Source of the DNA: Anseranas semipalmata
Taxonomy: Eukaryota; Chordata; Aves; Anseriformes; Anseranatidae
NCBI GenBank assembly: GCA_013399115.1
Contig: VXAA01003326.1
Coordinates: forward strand, 62,395 to 126,394
Reading direction: 5' to 3'
Length of the DNA stretch: 64,000 nt
Below, piece by piece: positions 50,338 through 64,000 of the stretch (the stretch's first letter is position 1; every line of letters starts with the position of its first letter). The notes beneath the pieces were generated by a model that was not told the DNA's origin, made no database searches, and was given only the letters and a program-made list of their open reading frames with translations. Made by a program: the position numbers and the translations under genes.

Positions 50338-53300
50338 TGCTAGCTATGGGTGCTCAATTTGGAAAGCCATTTATGCTGTTGAAGAACTCCTAGTGAGTCC
50401 ATCATCCCTCAGAATAAAATTAAGGATGCTAAGATCACAGCATTCACCTTGCAAAGTAGTGTTGATCACAACATAAAAATTGCCCAGCAAATTCACATTA
50501 CTTGCAGAAAATCATTTGCAGCCATCTAATCACTTCCTTTATGTTCATAAGGGTAAATTTCAAAGGATGCGAGCTCTTGCAGAGACCATCATATCCAGAT
50601 ACTTCAGTCTCTTGCATAAGGAGCTAGGTAAAACTGTATCAAACAATTTTTGCATCAAGTCTATAACTTCCAGTTTATCTGTGACAATCTCTTTTACAGA
50701 GTCCCTATAGTGAGAGAGAGAACACATCACATCCTAGGTAAGTTGTTTCAATGATTAATTGCCTTATTTAAAAATTGTGACTTATTTCCTATCTGAACTT
50801 GTCCAATTTCCGTCTCAAACAGTTGAGCTCATTAAATTTTTTTACATTAAAGAACTGTCCATCACAAATCTCTCTTATGTAGGCAAATATCAAATGATCT
50901 AAGTTTCTTCTCAACTTTCTCCTGGATAAGACTGAAGAGACAGACTATAAGACAGAATCAAGTCTCTCCTAAATATTTTCTATTCGTTTACCTTCACATA
51001 TTGACAAAAATGCAAAATTATTCCTGCAATGTTCTTAATAAAGCCATATTAGTGAGATAATATCACCTTCTCTTCTCCTTTTGCATCTGTTTTACACACC
51101 AAGGATACCACATAGGCAACCACCCTCTTTATGGTAACAAAATACTCTGAGATTTCAGTTAATTATTACTCTGCATTCTTTCCAATGGTGAGGTATTCCA
51201 GAGGAGCACCCTTCAGTGCTATAATAAAAGCATAAGTTAGACTGCCAAGTATGGAAAGACAACACTGCTTCACTCAAAATACAGTTCTAACTCTATACTT
51301 ATTTCAAATGTACCAGCAACAAATTAAGTTCTTCTGCAACTTTCCCTCAAAAAGAAGTTTGATAAATGTGAAAGGATAGAGTAAGCTGAAAAAGTTCAAA
51401 CTCTCAAGGAAGCAAATCACAGGAAGGGAATTAGAAGGTATTTCAGGCTAATATTATAAAACTTTCATTTTTATAATAAACTTTTTCTTACATTTGTTAT
51501 CTCCCACATACGTTAGAAGTTTGACAGTCGATAAAATGTGCAGTAGATTTAACTGAACTTGATGAACTATTCACATGCTTGCAATTATGCACAAGCTTAA
51601 ATACCTCCCCAAATGAGAACACAGACTTCTATCATATCTGTTTTCATGCTTATAGAAACAGTGATACGAGATTTTAGCAAAATTTCTAACTGCAGTATCA
51701 AAAAAAAACCAAACAAACCAAAACCACTAGCACTCAAACTCTAGTAATTGAGTACTTCAGCCATTTTCTAATCTGTTCACTGAAGAACTCAGTCTTGCAG
51801 TTACTGATGTTAAAATGCTGCTTCACTCTATGGGATTAAGGATTAAACTACTTCCCACCTTCCCCATGAACAGACTGGCACACTGATCTATGTGGAAAGA
51901 AATTTACCCACAGCTAGACCCTAAAATCAGTTTGCAATTAACAGCAGGATCAAATGCTGCTGAGCACTAGATCTTTGCCTGAAAGTTTTTCAGCACTGCA
52001 ATTAAAAATGACTGCTGCAACCTAGCTGAGAAGGAACACGGCAAGATGACAAATTACCTCTTGATCTGTAACAGCAGCAGCAAGATTAATATGCGTTGAC
52101 TTATGGTTCTTGTAACAAAACCAATAGTAATTGTTATCTGAAATCTCTCAGCTCCAAAGTAAACCATATATTCTGAAAGCCAGTAGTTTCTCACAGAGGA
52201 GGTACAATTAGCAAGAGATTTCTGCATGGTGTTAAAAGTGAATTTGGGGGTCAAGTTCTGGTGAGTTACACAATTATGTCATTCTACATACTTCAGAAAA
52301 ATGGTCACCGTGAATGCATCAAAAACATCCCACCTGAATGATTTACTTGGAGTTCTCATTTTGGCATTTAAATTAAATTAGTTTGCTATTAGCATTAGTC
52401 AAAGAAGAAAGAAACATAGTTAAGCTTTTGTTTTGTTTCCAGAAAGGAAAGTTGTAAACCCCACATTGTATACACACAATAACTTTAAACACATTTCTTC
52501 ATGTCTCAACAGTAAACTTGAACATTTAAGGGTGAAAAGGCTGTATAAAGAACTACAGTACTCATGAAAATACTGACATTCAGCCTTAAGTTTCATACTG
52601 CCCGCTTTCTATCTACCTGCACAGTGGATAGTTTAGTAATAAATACAGGGTAAAAGAAATGTGTAGTTATATGAATTTACGTGACTAGGAATTTTATTAT
52701 AGTTCAGTTGAACTTGAAGTGTCCTGTAAGAAAGCTTCTTACAGACATGGTGGACCTTGTTTTTCAAAGAAAAAGAAAATAAAAATCAGTAGAAGAGGTC
52801 ATAAAGATGAACCAGGAAGGACTGCTCAGAAAAAAATATAGGGTGTGTGTGTGTAAGTAAAAGGATAAGTATTTAAGTATTAATTACTTCCAGCTGGATT
52901 GATGAAGGGAATAAAAAAAGCTAACAACCACTTGCTGCAGAGTCACATAGAAGAGGAGGGAAACTTTGCAAGGCAACAAACCAAAAAAAGGAAAAAAGAA
53001 GTTCTACTGTATAACCATGAATAAACACCGCTTTGCGCTATGATCATCACATGTAAAAATCACAGGCTTATCTACTAGTGTTGAAACAAACTCAAGTGAA
53101 AAGCACTACAAGAGAAGGAACTGGATACTTGGCAGCTCCCTTACCTTCCCCAAATTAGAGGTCAAACACAGGTTGCAAACAATACACTAACAGAAACAGC
53201 ATGTTTGGATGGCTGGTTGTGGTAACTGATACTTATATATCAAAGGTCTTCACACATCCTCTAACTGCTACCCCATGCAAAAAAATTCTCAGTATCTGGA

Positions 53301-56033
53301 GAGACTGCAGATTAAAACATTAAATGAAAGGTTTTCTTTTTTTTAAATGCAAAGATGAACTTACACAGCACTTTTATTATGGTCTAAAACTGCATTTGCA
53401 TATTTTAATCAGGTCACAATTTGCAGCTACATTATTATGCTTTCTAGAATAGTTTAAACAAATAGAAAGGTGCTAACATATAGTGTGTGGGGGGTGGTAA
53501 CAAACCAGAAAACAGTCATCAGTTCTGACCCTATGCTGCAAAAATATCTGTGCTTATCTATGAGATGGAATCAAAATTCAAGTTAACTGCTCTTCTCCTA
53601 CCCTTAAAAAAAAAAAATCAAGTGGTCACTTTATCCATATATGGTAGAAAATCCAGGATCTTGTTATGACAGACCCTGATCAGAGTAAACACAAACTAGA
53701 ATCCCACATGCTAACTTCTGGAGTAATTAAAGGATGTCCCACAGCACAAATGGTGTTATTGGGAAGCAGAACATCATGAAAGATGATCACACTATGATGT
53801 AGATGGACATTACAGATGGACAGGCCTCTGTTACCTTTCAGCTGAATGAATCTCCAGGTTTATCCTTCTCTCTTTTGCTATTTTGCATTTTTGGATGTGT
53901 GACAGGCTCGAGATTTAGAGATCATACACAAACTCAGTTCAGAAATAGTGCTAGTGTAGTTAACCAAATCCTTGTTTCATGAACATTTGCAGCTATGATT
54001 CACATAATTACTGAAGAAAGGAGCAAAATATTTTGAGCTAACGTATCACATGGACATATGAAAACCCTCTCTCAATCCTATTTCGCGCTCAGACTAATTG
54101 CAAGTCAGCCATTCCGAAGACTGCTGGCTGCTCTAGTACTTATTCTTCCAGCAACATTAAGCAGCACTGCTGCTGTTCACTGTGACAACTAGCAATGTGG
54201 CTAGTTATTGGGCAGTTTTATCACTCTCATATGGGATTGCTCATTGCGAAGTCAGCTACTCAAATTTAAGAGAGCCTTCGGTGTTCTTTTTGATTGGTCA
54301 TAACATGCATTGGATGTAAGCATCCCAGCTACTACTAAAAGCTCAAATAAAATCGGTTGATAGCCAAAAAAGCTAATATTTAGTGAGTTTTTCATGATTT
54401 TTACTGTTTTGCCCTAAGATTGTTACCAGTAGTCTGCATTCAGTGTTCATGTAGCAGAAACTGGCACTAAATTCTTGGCTTAACCCTTATCACATTTTGC
54501 CTTTTTCAGCAAAGGGCTTTCTTGCTTTCCCAGTTGCTTGATTACAACATAGTCCAAACAACTCACTGTACAAACTATTCAGATGCTCTATTTGCATGAA
54601 CAATTTTATTTGAAAGACTATTCCAACAATAGCTTTTGTTTTCAAGGCTTTGATTTGAACAAACTGCAGTTTCTAAATAAGCCTGTGCAGACTTCTATTA
54701 AAAAAAAAAAGAAGCTAATAAAGACATTAGTGAAGATCTCTAAATTGAACTTCCAGAAAAATAAGGGTTTTAGCTGATGCAATACGCAAAGATCACATTG
54801 TTCCAGTTCAGAATTTCACTACATTGGCCAAATACTTATGATCAAATGAACAGCATGATATAAAGCAACAGGAACACAGGAGTGCTCTTGCCCTCAGTTC
54901 ACTCTGTGAGGTTTATTCCAGCCTTTCTGGATTTCAAAATGAATATACATGCAGAATCAACAGCCTAGAAACAGAAAAGCTGGGTGTGCAGCTGCAGCAT
55001 CATTACCCAAATGGATAGAAAGATGAACGTCTGCCTAGGCAAAATGAGCTCAATGTCAATGTGACACTATTACAAAGAATAAACCTCCCCAGAGGAAGAA
55101 GTAAATATAAATACTGAAACGGACAGACTCTGACCAAGCAAAACTGAGTTTATTTCTCCTACACAGAAATAATACTAAATCTCCTCCTGACATTAATAAA
55201 TCTCAGAAATGTTTCCTAGCTCCACCTTTCAACAAGCACTGGTGTTTTCAGTTAGGTAAAAAGGGACAGATATCCACTGCTGTCTAAAAAGGCATGTTAG
55301 ACAACAAATTAGAAGCCTTTTCCTTCTCACTGACTTGTGAACTTAACTCTCAATTATCCATTGACTAACTCCTGGGGAGGAGGGAGAAAGAGGACAGGGA
55401 GGTTTACTACACTTCATAAATTATCTCAGCATTGGAAACAAGCTAGCTCAGAAACTTTCTCTGCACCTCAAGTCGTATCGTATCTCTGTTTCAGCTTTTC
55501 TGCCTGTAGAACAAGAATCACTTCACTTTCATGTGTTTAATCCAAAAGAAATTAAGCACGCCTTTCTCTTCTTGCTGGTTTCCAAACATTTCTCCCACTT
55601 ATTTCTCATCAGGTGTGGTGAGACCTAGTCAAAGGTTGCATATATTTGGAAATGCAGAAAGTGTTCTAAGTGCTACATTCGGTAAGAAGAAAATTCCCTA
55701 CTCTGCTGAATCATTTGAATTTAACCTTTTCCTGTGTGTATCCAAAGGTGCTATCAAAACTGAATGGGGCTTTCACAAACAGCAGTTACCTTCCATCTAT
55801 TTTCCCTTTAACCTCACCTATAAATGATACACTTGCAGCATCTTTGCAGCACCTTCTTTAATCAATGGGCATCTGAAACACAGTTCAGTCAATTATAACA
55901 CTGTCCTTTAATGCCTGCTTGTTCTTTGTGTGCCAATGAATCACTGGTCCCTGATGTTTTCTAATTTAAAGGTCAAACTTGCTATGAAGGACAGATAGAA
56001 GCCATCTGGCTTTCCTGCAGAAAAATCAAAAGC

Positions 56034-56051
56034 TTTTTTTTTTTTTTTTTT
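56034..56051. repeat. Poly(T) run of 18 in a PIK3C3 intron
   Basis: This is an uninterrupted T run followed by AAAAAGAGG. Confidence 0.9.
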
Positions 56052-59000
56052 AAAAAGAGGTGACAATGCTGAATACATTTGTTACATTTGAACAGTGGTG
56101 TACGCCCTCCTTACACAAAACTGGCTGTGTAATTGACTGCAGATTTTAGTTATCACTACTTAAAATTATAGCATTATATTATTTGAAAAAAGCAACAATT
56201 AGCAATTAGTGTTGCAGCTGCACGGGAAATAAAAAGGCAAACAGCAGAGGCAGAAAAAAGGTGGTGGTGGGATTTGCATTGTATCCTCAGTTATGCATTA
56301 ACAAGTCAACATAAGCAGATTTCAGCCCAGCCCTTTTCCTGAAAACTGAGAATTGGAAAAAAATAAGCAAAGAGTGGAAAATTTAAAGGCCTTGGAGGCC
56401 ACAGAAAGGGAGAGGCAAACTATAGAGAACCTTCCACTACTTTTCAATTTAATTTCATTTTGTAACATTTTTGAGCCAAAGTGGGTTTTCAAAGAAGCCT
56501 AAATCAGAGGGTAGCAGTAGGAGATGGTATCATGAACCATCTGGTGGAGCACACTAGATTGAGAGTTTTCTTTATGAATACTATGGAGAGGACAAAAAGA
56601 GATGAAAGGTTAAAAAAAGGCAACTAATTTCAAGCTTTGCTGCTACTTTTTCCTCGGTCAAAAACTGGCAGATGTTTTAATGTTAAACAAAACATCAAGA
56701 ATCTGAAGAGCATTTCTAAGGTTTTATGGGGTGGACACAATTTGTGTAGCTGGTAATCTTTTTTTTTTTTTGTCTTGTTTTGTTTTTCTACTGGGAAAAA
56801 TACTGATTGAAATTGGATTGAGGGAAGCAAGTCACTAAAACAAGCCTTTCTTTCAATATAAAGGTACTAGCTGCTCTACCCTAATGACACTGGGTACACA
56901 CACTAGAGGTGGAGAGCTGGTTGAAAAAAACATTTTCTATGCACACTGAGAAAGTAATCACGAAATTTGAAACCAAGAGAGTTCCCCCCCACACACACCC
57001 TGGCCAATGCTAACATTCATTTTCAGTTCAATTTTAGGTGTGAGAAAGCATCATTAAGGTCAACACTGGTTTAATTTCTGAACACAGATGTTATGCAAAG
57101 CAAGGAAGAAGGCACTGTCAAATTGTGGTGTGTTCCAAATCCACATCTCCAGCTGTAGTCATCAGGAGTTTCTGGTACATTTAACACTAACAGGAAGAAA
57201 ATATCCACTCTTCTCTTCCTGATAAGCAAAACCAGTCTGCGTAGAGCTTGCTCACTTTTGAGCAAGAAGAATGTGAAAGTACCTTCACAAATGACATAAA
57301 CAGAGAGCCCAGCTCCACTTACGCTGTCCTGTGCCATAAACCATGTCAAGCAGGTGTAATCTATACTTATTTTACAGAAAGTTGTACATGACAAGCTGCT
57401 ATTTCAATTTTGCCTTGACTCGATACATATTTCTTCCAAGACATATTACAACCATTGGACAGAAATGACACCCAGACAATATGCTTTCTGATCGACTGTA
57501 ATTTTATAATCAAGCTTAAGATTTGCCAGTTAGCTCCTTGGGATGTAATGGGTTACTGGAAGGCAGATGATTCTTTGACAAAACCAGCTTACAACTCTGA
57601 AGATCTTGCTTTCCCTTTTGTTCCACAGGTTAATAATATTTCCCTCAGGAGTACCTTCTGCACTCAGATTTTTCTAAAAAGTCTCAATTATCATAGTCAA
57701 ATGAAATAAAAAGAACAATTGAGATCATCCAGAGCCTCACTGAAGGGGGCATACTCTACATCATACTTTTTTCATTATCTTGTTTTGTTTTCTGATTTGT
57801 CTGAACCCAAGAAAGGCAAAGGATGGCAGACTTCCAACCATCTTTTCAGACTAGTTAGCATCCTGTTATACATACACATACCGCAGGAAGTGACAAAAGA
57901 GAGCATAACACATGAAACTATACAAAATGGCTGTAGTGCTCTTTACTCCGCTTTGATTTACTTTACCATTATGATATGGTATATGCAAATTTTATTTTCA
58001 CTTATAATGTGCATAGTTTATAAAAATTAAACACTCATTCGGGCTCTAAGAACTAGGCATGCTATTTTCTGAAAGTTTAAAAAAAAGAACACCAACTGTT
58101 TCTGATGCAACGTTTTACTTGCTGGCATGTTTTTACACCTTACCATACTGTCCATCAGCAGGCAGGTACTTCCTGCAACATAAAGTATCTCTCTGCCTAT
58201 TGGAAGCAAGAAGGAGACGTTATGTCACTTTGAAAAGCTGATTAGACTGCAATCCAAGCTACTGCCTAATAGCATAATGCTTTCACTTTGAGCAATCAGA
58301 ACAGGGGCCATTCAAGAAAAATCCTTTCTGCCTCAACTCCATGGACTGTACTCTAGTTTATCTGTTTCAATGAGATCAGGCATCTGCGATGCACAGTTCA
58401 GTGAATTAATTTGCTCAGAATACATTCATTTCAAGTATGTTCTAAGATGCCTTTTTTTTTTTTTGATCTTGTTAAGACAAACCTATGGAAGTATAGGTAA
58501 GAGTACTCTATACTTGCTCATAACAGTTGCATAGCTGCATCTACTGAAAAATTCCAGTATCAAGGAATGCTGAACAGTTTGAACACCAAAATAATGGAAG
58601 TATAACACTCCACCTTCTATAAGCCTTCCTTTTGAAAAAAGGAAGAAAATTCCTTTTTGTACTATACAGATTTCCTTGTAGTTTAATCAAAAGTAGTACC
58701 CTGATTTATCGGCAATTTTAAATAAAGGTAACCTATCTTGTTTCCTCAGTGACTTGACTTCAGCTGCCTGCGAGATCAGAGCCTAACTAGACCACTGGCC
58801 CTCTAAAAAAAATGAAGGCTGTACTAAATAGAATGAGTATTACTATAGCACCAATAAGCAAAAGTAAGTAAAAAATCTTCCACCAACACTATTAAGATGG
58901 ATGCATTCTTAGACACAGAAATGTTTGTAAATCTCCACCTTTGTCTTCCGTGAAAGTGATATCATGGTTGAAACGGCTATTGACTCGACTCATATAAAGG

Positions 59001-60544
59001 TAATTTAATTTTACAGGTCAGTCCAAAAATGGATCTTTAGCTAATTTGAGTCTGTTGAAATGTATATGGATTTTTTGTTTAAAGCTTTAAAAAAAAAAAA
59101 AAGATCAATTGAAATGCTGAAGGCATTTATTCAATTTTCCTACAACAAGGTACAGTATTATCTTGTTAAATGACTGAACAAACTTGCCACTCAGCCCAGG
59201 AGATACAAGACACCTTGTTTCTTTTTTTATTAGTACTAACAAAGCTCAGAACTGATTTGAGACAGGCTAATGGGCATTAAACATTCAAAACAAATTTTCT
59301 AGCACATTATCTAAAAAGCGACCTATTCACCTTTCTACAATGGATTAAGATGATTCTGCTGCTAGTCCATTTTATAGCTGATCTCCTAACAGTTTCTCTT
59401 TAAAGCAAAAAAGAATATAAACCAAAACCAGAGAACTAAGAAAAAAATAAAATACTTTCATAGTTGCTAGTTGTGTGCATCCAGTAGATCATAATGTCAA
59501 CACTTGCTTTATAAAAGGGTCCTCTTTTATAAAAGGGTTTATTTAAAATAACAATACTTGCAGAAGAGGATTGAAAAGACTATGAAGTACAAAAACAACA
59601 TTTATGAACAAGCCAAAAGATTTAGTTATCTTTCTGATAATACCTTATTGTGTTTGTTTTATTCTGTTTTGCTTTTTTAAGGAACAAGCACACTGTAAAT
59701 GAACTTACAGAACTTGTGAAAGTAAAATCTGTTCTTTCAGTATAATAACTCTACCCATTTATAATAGTTATTTTGCACCTAATTATTTTAAGGTCTTCAC
59801 TTTTCTTCAGCTGAACAACATTTCAAAATACAAAAGTAATTTGCATTCCTTATCAGATATACTTGCTTCACTAGTTCAGTTCTCTCTCAACATTTTCAAG
59901 TCTCTAAGAATAGAATGGACTTCATCAGGGTAAAGTCACAGTTCTCAAAGCTGCAGCACTGTCAGAGCTCAGTATCACAATAACTTTGCTATATTTGATC
60001 TAACAGTGAACTACCATGCAGCAAATAAACATATACTTTTTTCATGCAAAAAAAAAAGAGACTTATTTATACTTAGTAATAAAATTTAGAGGTAACCACA
60101 TTGATCTAATTCATATCCCCGAGAACTTCCTTTTACATTTTGCTTCCTTCTATGATCTCCAATTGGATGCATTATAATCATGCTTTACATAATCCTGATT
60201 TTAGCTACTGTACATCAGTGAACTGTAACATATTTAGCAGCTGTAGAAGACTTGTTGGCTTTCAATTCTGTATCTTGATTTAATATTTAAAAAAAGGGGG
60301 GGGAATTTCTATTAAGAGAACTTTATAAGCATCTGAAACACTCAGATGTTGCTACAGTAAAAGCATCCTTTACAAGTAGTTTAGAGAATTTGACATCCCA
60401 TTATCATTCATTACAGAAAGAAATCTACCCTTGGTATAATCCACAGAAGCATTGTCCAACACAAAACATGATGCCAAGATACTAATACAAAGCAAGAATA
60501 GTGTATGTTCATTGCCAATTAACACCAGGAGACTCAATTTAAAT

Positions 60545-60582
60545 AAAAAACAAAACAAAACAAACAACAAAAACAAAAACAA
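60545..60582. repeat. (CAAAA)n simple repeat in a PIK3C3 intron
   Basis: This A-rich tract has C at every fourth to sixth position. It resembles the opposite strand of a GTTTT repeat. Confidence 0.85.
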
Positions 60583-61575
60583 GCCACACAATGTCAGCCT
60601 TCTTGGAAATGAAACTGAATGACTACCTAAACTCTATATCAATTTGAAACTAAAACATTAAACATAAGTGCTCATATTCTTACAGGCTAGAGGAAAAATT
60701 TGGAGTCAATGTATTTTATCTTTAAGAGAATTGTATTAGAACCTGAAATACTAATTTAAATAATTATGAATCTCTGCATTCGTAGCTTATTGAAAACACT
60801 GAAGATCAACCTATTTTAGAGAAAATACACTGCTTGAATCAAAATTGAACTGAACTGATTTCCATTGGATTCACAGGCTCCACAAAGTCTTTTGCGAAAC
60901 TAAAACAGATAGCCCTTCACCATAAATCAGGTTATAAAAAAGCCAACATTTGCCTAAAATACAAGCGCAATGAAATTTATGTGAACATTTAATCCAGTAT
61001 TTTCAATGTCAACTGTTATTGAAACACCAAATGGAGAAGAATGATTCAGGCTGGTGCAAAGGGACAAAATTAGAATTAGGGGACACATTTCAATGAAGAG
61101 TTTGTTCTCACAATAAACAAAGATTTCTTGGTGATGAAGATATAAAACCAGTCTCTGTGGTTGTTTTTACAAAACCATCTGTGACTGTTCCACCCAGTTT
61201 AGAACCCTGCAGTCTTTCATAATATAGACAGCGTTGACTGCTTCAGCTGTCAAAAGATTTTCATTAAGATGGGATCACTGTTCTTAGAAGAATCTTGAAA
61301 TACCACTTGGACCAGAGTGCTAGAGCAGACTATGCATGGACCCCATGGACGATAAAGATCAACCCCATGTATACAGATGGGCACATGTGCTAGGTGACCT
61401 AAAAAGTATATTCTCCTGTCTTTTACTTTCAGTGATTCTAGAAATTGCTTAGTCCTCATAAAATACGAACAAGCATCCTCAGGTCAGTGATTACACACAA
61501 GTCACCATAAGTGACTGAAAATTTTATGATGTGATGATTTTGGTTACTGAAATACAAGGAAAGCTTTCCTGTTAC

Positions 61576-61666
61576 CTTTTTTACAGTCTTGTCAGGTTCA
61601 AGAGCAATATCTGGAATGTTGGCATCCACCATGAGGGAAAATAAGTTCAAGATCAAGTTGGAATAC
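61576..61666 (-). CDS. PIK3C3: PIK3C3 antepenultimate coding exon (kinase C-lobe)
   Basis: This 91-base exon encodes 30 codons, preceded by one base (G) that completes an arginine codon split across the upstream intron. The translation begins [20 protein letters not shown] and ends with [10 protein letters not shown]. This matches the C-lobe of vertebrate VPS34, about residues 812-841 of the 887-residue human protein. The acceptor at 61667-61668 reads AG after a pyrimidine-rich stretch. A CCTAATC branch-point-like motif lies just upstream, at about 61683. The donor at 61574-61575 reads GT (AAG then GTAACAGG) and leaves phase 0, which fits the next exon. No frameshift or stop is present. The exon before it, expected to encode the segment ending in LHLRR, is not visible up to 64000, so that intron exceeds 2.3 kb. 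Confidence 0.95.
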
Positions 61667-64000
61667 CTGAGTAGAAGAGCAGATTAGGTAAATACAGTTC
61701 GAAAACTGTACAAAAGACATTTTGTAAACAACTTCATTTAAGAAAATCTAAAATCACCTTAATATGAGTTGGTAATGTTTCAGAGGAGATTCATATACAT
61801 CATTTCGTTTGGACATATTTATGTTAAGATATCCAATATTAGGAATCACAGGTTAATGTTTGTCTTAAACTGCCAAAACCGAACACAGACCACTGTGTAT
61901 TTTTTTAAACAATCTTATAAAAATAGAACAATTTTTAGAACAATGTTTACCAGAGACACACTAAATATAAACAGTTTCAAATATTGTAAGATTTAATGCC
62001 TTTTCCTACTTCTACTAGGCCAAACATATGCTAGAATATTGATTCCAAGGTTATCTTTATTAACAAGGATAGCAGTTATATAGCAGTATTATATAAATTA
62101 GCATTCAAACAAATGAAGTCTTCACAATTAGAATAAGCGACTTTTCATGTTGCTGCAAGGGCTTTTGCCATAACAGGTTGAATATAAGTGGTTTAACCAG
62201 ACCTAAGTCTGCAGTTGCTCAGTTAAGCTGCAATAACTTTAGTAGTGCAGATGTCATTTATAACCATTTAAAGAAAAAAGACAGAGTAGTTTGCAGTTTT
62301 AACGTGGTGTTGGTAGTACTTGCAAATCTTTTAAAGAACATCATTTTGCCCTTGCAGGAAATTAGCTGTAAGTTGCTATTTGAAAGGATAATTTCCAAGC
62401 TGTTCAACATAAACTAAAACTTCCCTTATTCTCTAAAGAGATCTTGTTCTCTTTTAGAGAAAAAGTATGCAACTAGCTTCAAAATCTGAAATACTGCTTT
62501 CCTAAGAGCACTAGGAGCTTCTTAGATGATAGAAAATGAATTTTTAGCAGCAAAATTTATTAGCAAACTTGTGAATACACATAAGCTGGCAATTGCAAGG
62601 AGTACGAACTATTTTAACTACACAGAATGACTCAGCCATATTTTACAAAGTAAATACTACTCAACAAAAACCTCTGTTAGAAAGCATAATTCTGTCAAAA
62701 ACTCTTGACACTTCACTAGTAACAGTTACTAGCACTACCTAAAACATTCCAATATAAGGTTTAACCCTTTAGAACACAGTTATTTTAAACCATTTGGACA
62801 GAAATCTTCTAATTTGTTTCAGCTGTTCTGCTTCACTTTCCCACGGGTGAGTGGCTGGAATCAGGAAAATAACCTTTAGCACAGATTAAAATAAAAAGAA
62901 ATAAAAGTTACACTACCATTTTGTTTCAAATTTAGCTATGAGATCTGGTAGTCAAGTTGCTTTGGCGCCAGAAATGGTTACCACAGGTTTTCATGAAAAT
63001 TTGTTCTACTTGCCTGAAACTAGCAAATCTCACTTTAAACATACTTAAAGCTTACAGCTAAACTCTCTCAAGGCTATTCCTAGGTCACTGGTAGCTTACA
63101 GCAATAGCAATTGCCAAGGACAGACTCCTTTCTTTGCTTTTAATGCTCCTTAAGTAGCATTCAGATGAAAGCAACTTGAACTATGTGGTGAGAAATTAAG
63201 TGGGCAGAAACCAGAGGTAAAGTAGTGCTGGACCAACCAGAGACTGAACAAGATGCGCAAGAAGGTGTGGTTGACAAAAGGCAAGAGTGCAGAGGCTGAT
63301 GCTGAAGGGTCTTATTGAGGAGCAGGGTATGTTAGGGGCAGACAGAAAAATAGAACCAAGAGCCAGAAGCAAGGGTGTGTGCAAACTGGTATAAGACACA
63401 GGGTGTCAAGATGCTCACAGCTGATCCACTGACAACCCAAATTCAGCCTAACATTAGACGTTTTGCTGGAAAAAATACTTTCAGATATTGATGCTAGACT
63501 CTTTCCTGTTGGATCCTGCTGAAGACTTGTAAACAGGGAATTCACAGGGGAAAGGGGAGGGAAAAGCTGACACACAACAGGACTTGAAGCAAACTCGGTA
63601 TGTATAATGGTGTCAAATGCTGCTACCCCTCAAGTGAGGATGCAAGTTCTCCAGCTACAATCTGCAGGGCAGCACATTCAGCACACAGAGGCTGCTCCTT
63701 CATTACAGCACTGCTGACAAACAGATACAACTGATCAGCGTTGTTCAAAAAAGCCATCCCTCCCCAGGGTGGGGTTGAAGAGAACACACATACAAAACCA
63801 CCACAAAAATCCCTCAGCAATGATCATATGCCAAACTTCTTCCACCTGAAACAAAGAACAAAACTTTGTTCACTTACAAGTTTGAAACTATTTTTATATG
63901 TTCTCACTGTGCAACACCATTCTACCAGGAACCCTAAAAGAGATTCGGTACTTGAAATATGCAGAAAGCTGTTCATATCCCAGGGAAATGAAGAATAAAA
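61667..64000 (-). other. PIK3C3: PIK3C3 intron, partial
   Basis: This is the lower part of an intron that continues past the window edge. I looked for the preceding kinase exon (DFG and glycine-rich coding segments ending LHLRR) and found nothing resembling it. Positions 63190-63800 are more GC-rich and carry minus-strand open frames of 65-87 codons without a recognisable domain. They could belong to an old, decayed repeat. Confidence 0.75.

Noticed and set aside
61456..61656. Minus-strand frame starting at the internal ATG of the exon at 61576-61666 and reading on into the intron
   Set aside because: The first part is real PIK3C3 exon, but the frame continues past the GT donor at 61574-61575. 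The exon borders are used instead.
61667..64000. Search for the preceding PIK3C3 kinase exon
   Set aside because: No sequence encoding the expected segment before YSNL was found. The exon must lie beyond the window.

Overview
This window looks like nuclear DNA from a bird. It is AT-rich and has almost no coding sequence. It carries several CR1 LINE retrotransposon fragments, some ending in the typical (ATTCTATG)-like 3' tail, and one solitary LTR of a type I associate with bird genomes. The species cannot be named from the sequence. There are no operons, CRISPR arrays or bacterial features. Most open frames are chance frames or decayed CR1 reading frames.

The one gene I can establish is the 3' end of PIK3C3 (VPS34, class III phosphatidylinositol 3-kinase), on the minus strand. 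Three consecutive coding exons are present: 61576-61666 (30 codons plus one split base), 48998-49123 (42 codons) and 45298-45312 (four codons plus stop). All have GT/AG borders and matching phase. Together they encode the last 76 residues of the kinase, including its C-terminal helix. Two complete introns (about 12.5 kb and 3.7 kb) and part of a third lie in the window. The 3' UTR runs towards lower coordinates, with candidate poly(A) signals at 44654, 44544 and 44388. Upstream exons lie beyond position 64000.

Positions 1 to about 44380 are intergenic DNA downstream of PIK3C3. They hold a 587-bp solo LTR (1464-2050) flanked by CACT direct repeats and CR1 fragments near 10.0-10.8 kb (+), 19.2-19.8 kb (+, with a second CR1 tail nested inside), 32.6-33.2 kb (-) and 38.4-39.1 kb (-). 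A further CR1 fragment near 50.0-50.3 kb (-) lies inside a PIK3C3 intron. There are also microsatellites, homopolymer runs and several short perfect inverted repeats. The most regular of these is a 16-bp perfect stem at 11899-11942. A stretch around 26.79-27.15 kb has the TAAT-rich, repeat-free look of a conserved noncoding element, but this is only inference.

Five single N characters occur. Three fall inside CR1 copies exactly where sequence expected from the CR1 family is missing, and a fourth lies in an A-run inside a CR1. They probably mark collapsed assembly gaps. I found no previously undescribed biological system. The best leads are the four-codon terminal exon of PIK3C3, the 11.9-kb hairpin, the nested CR1 and the assembly signature at the Ns.
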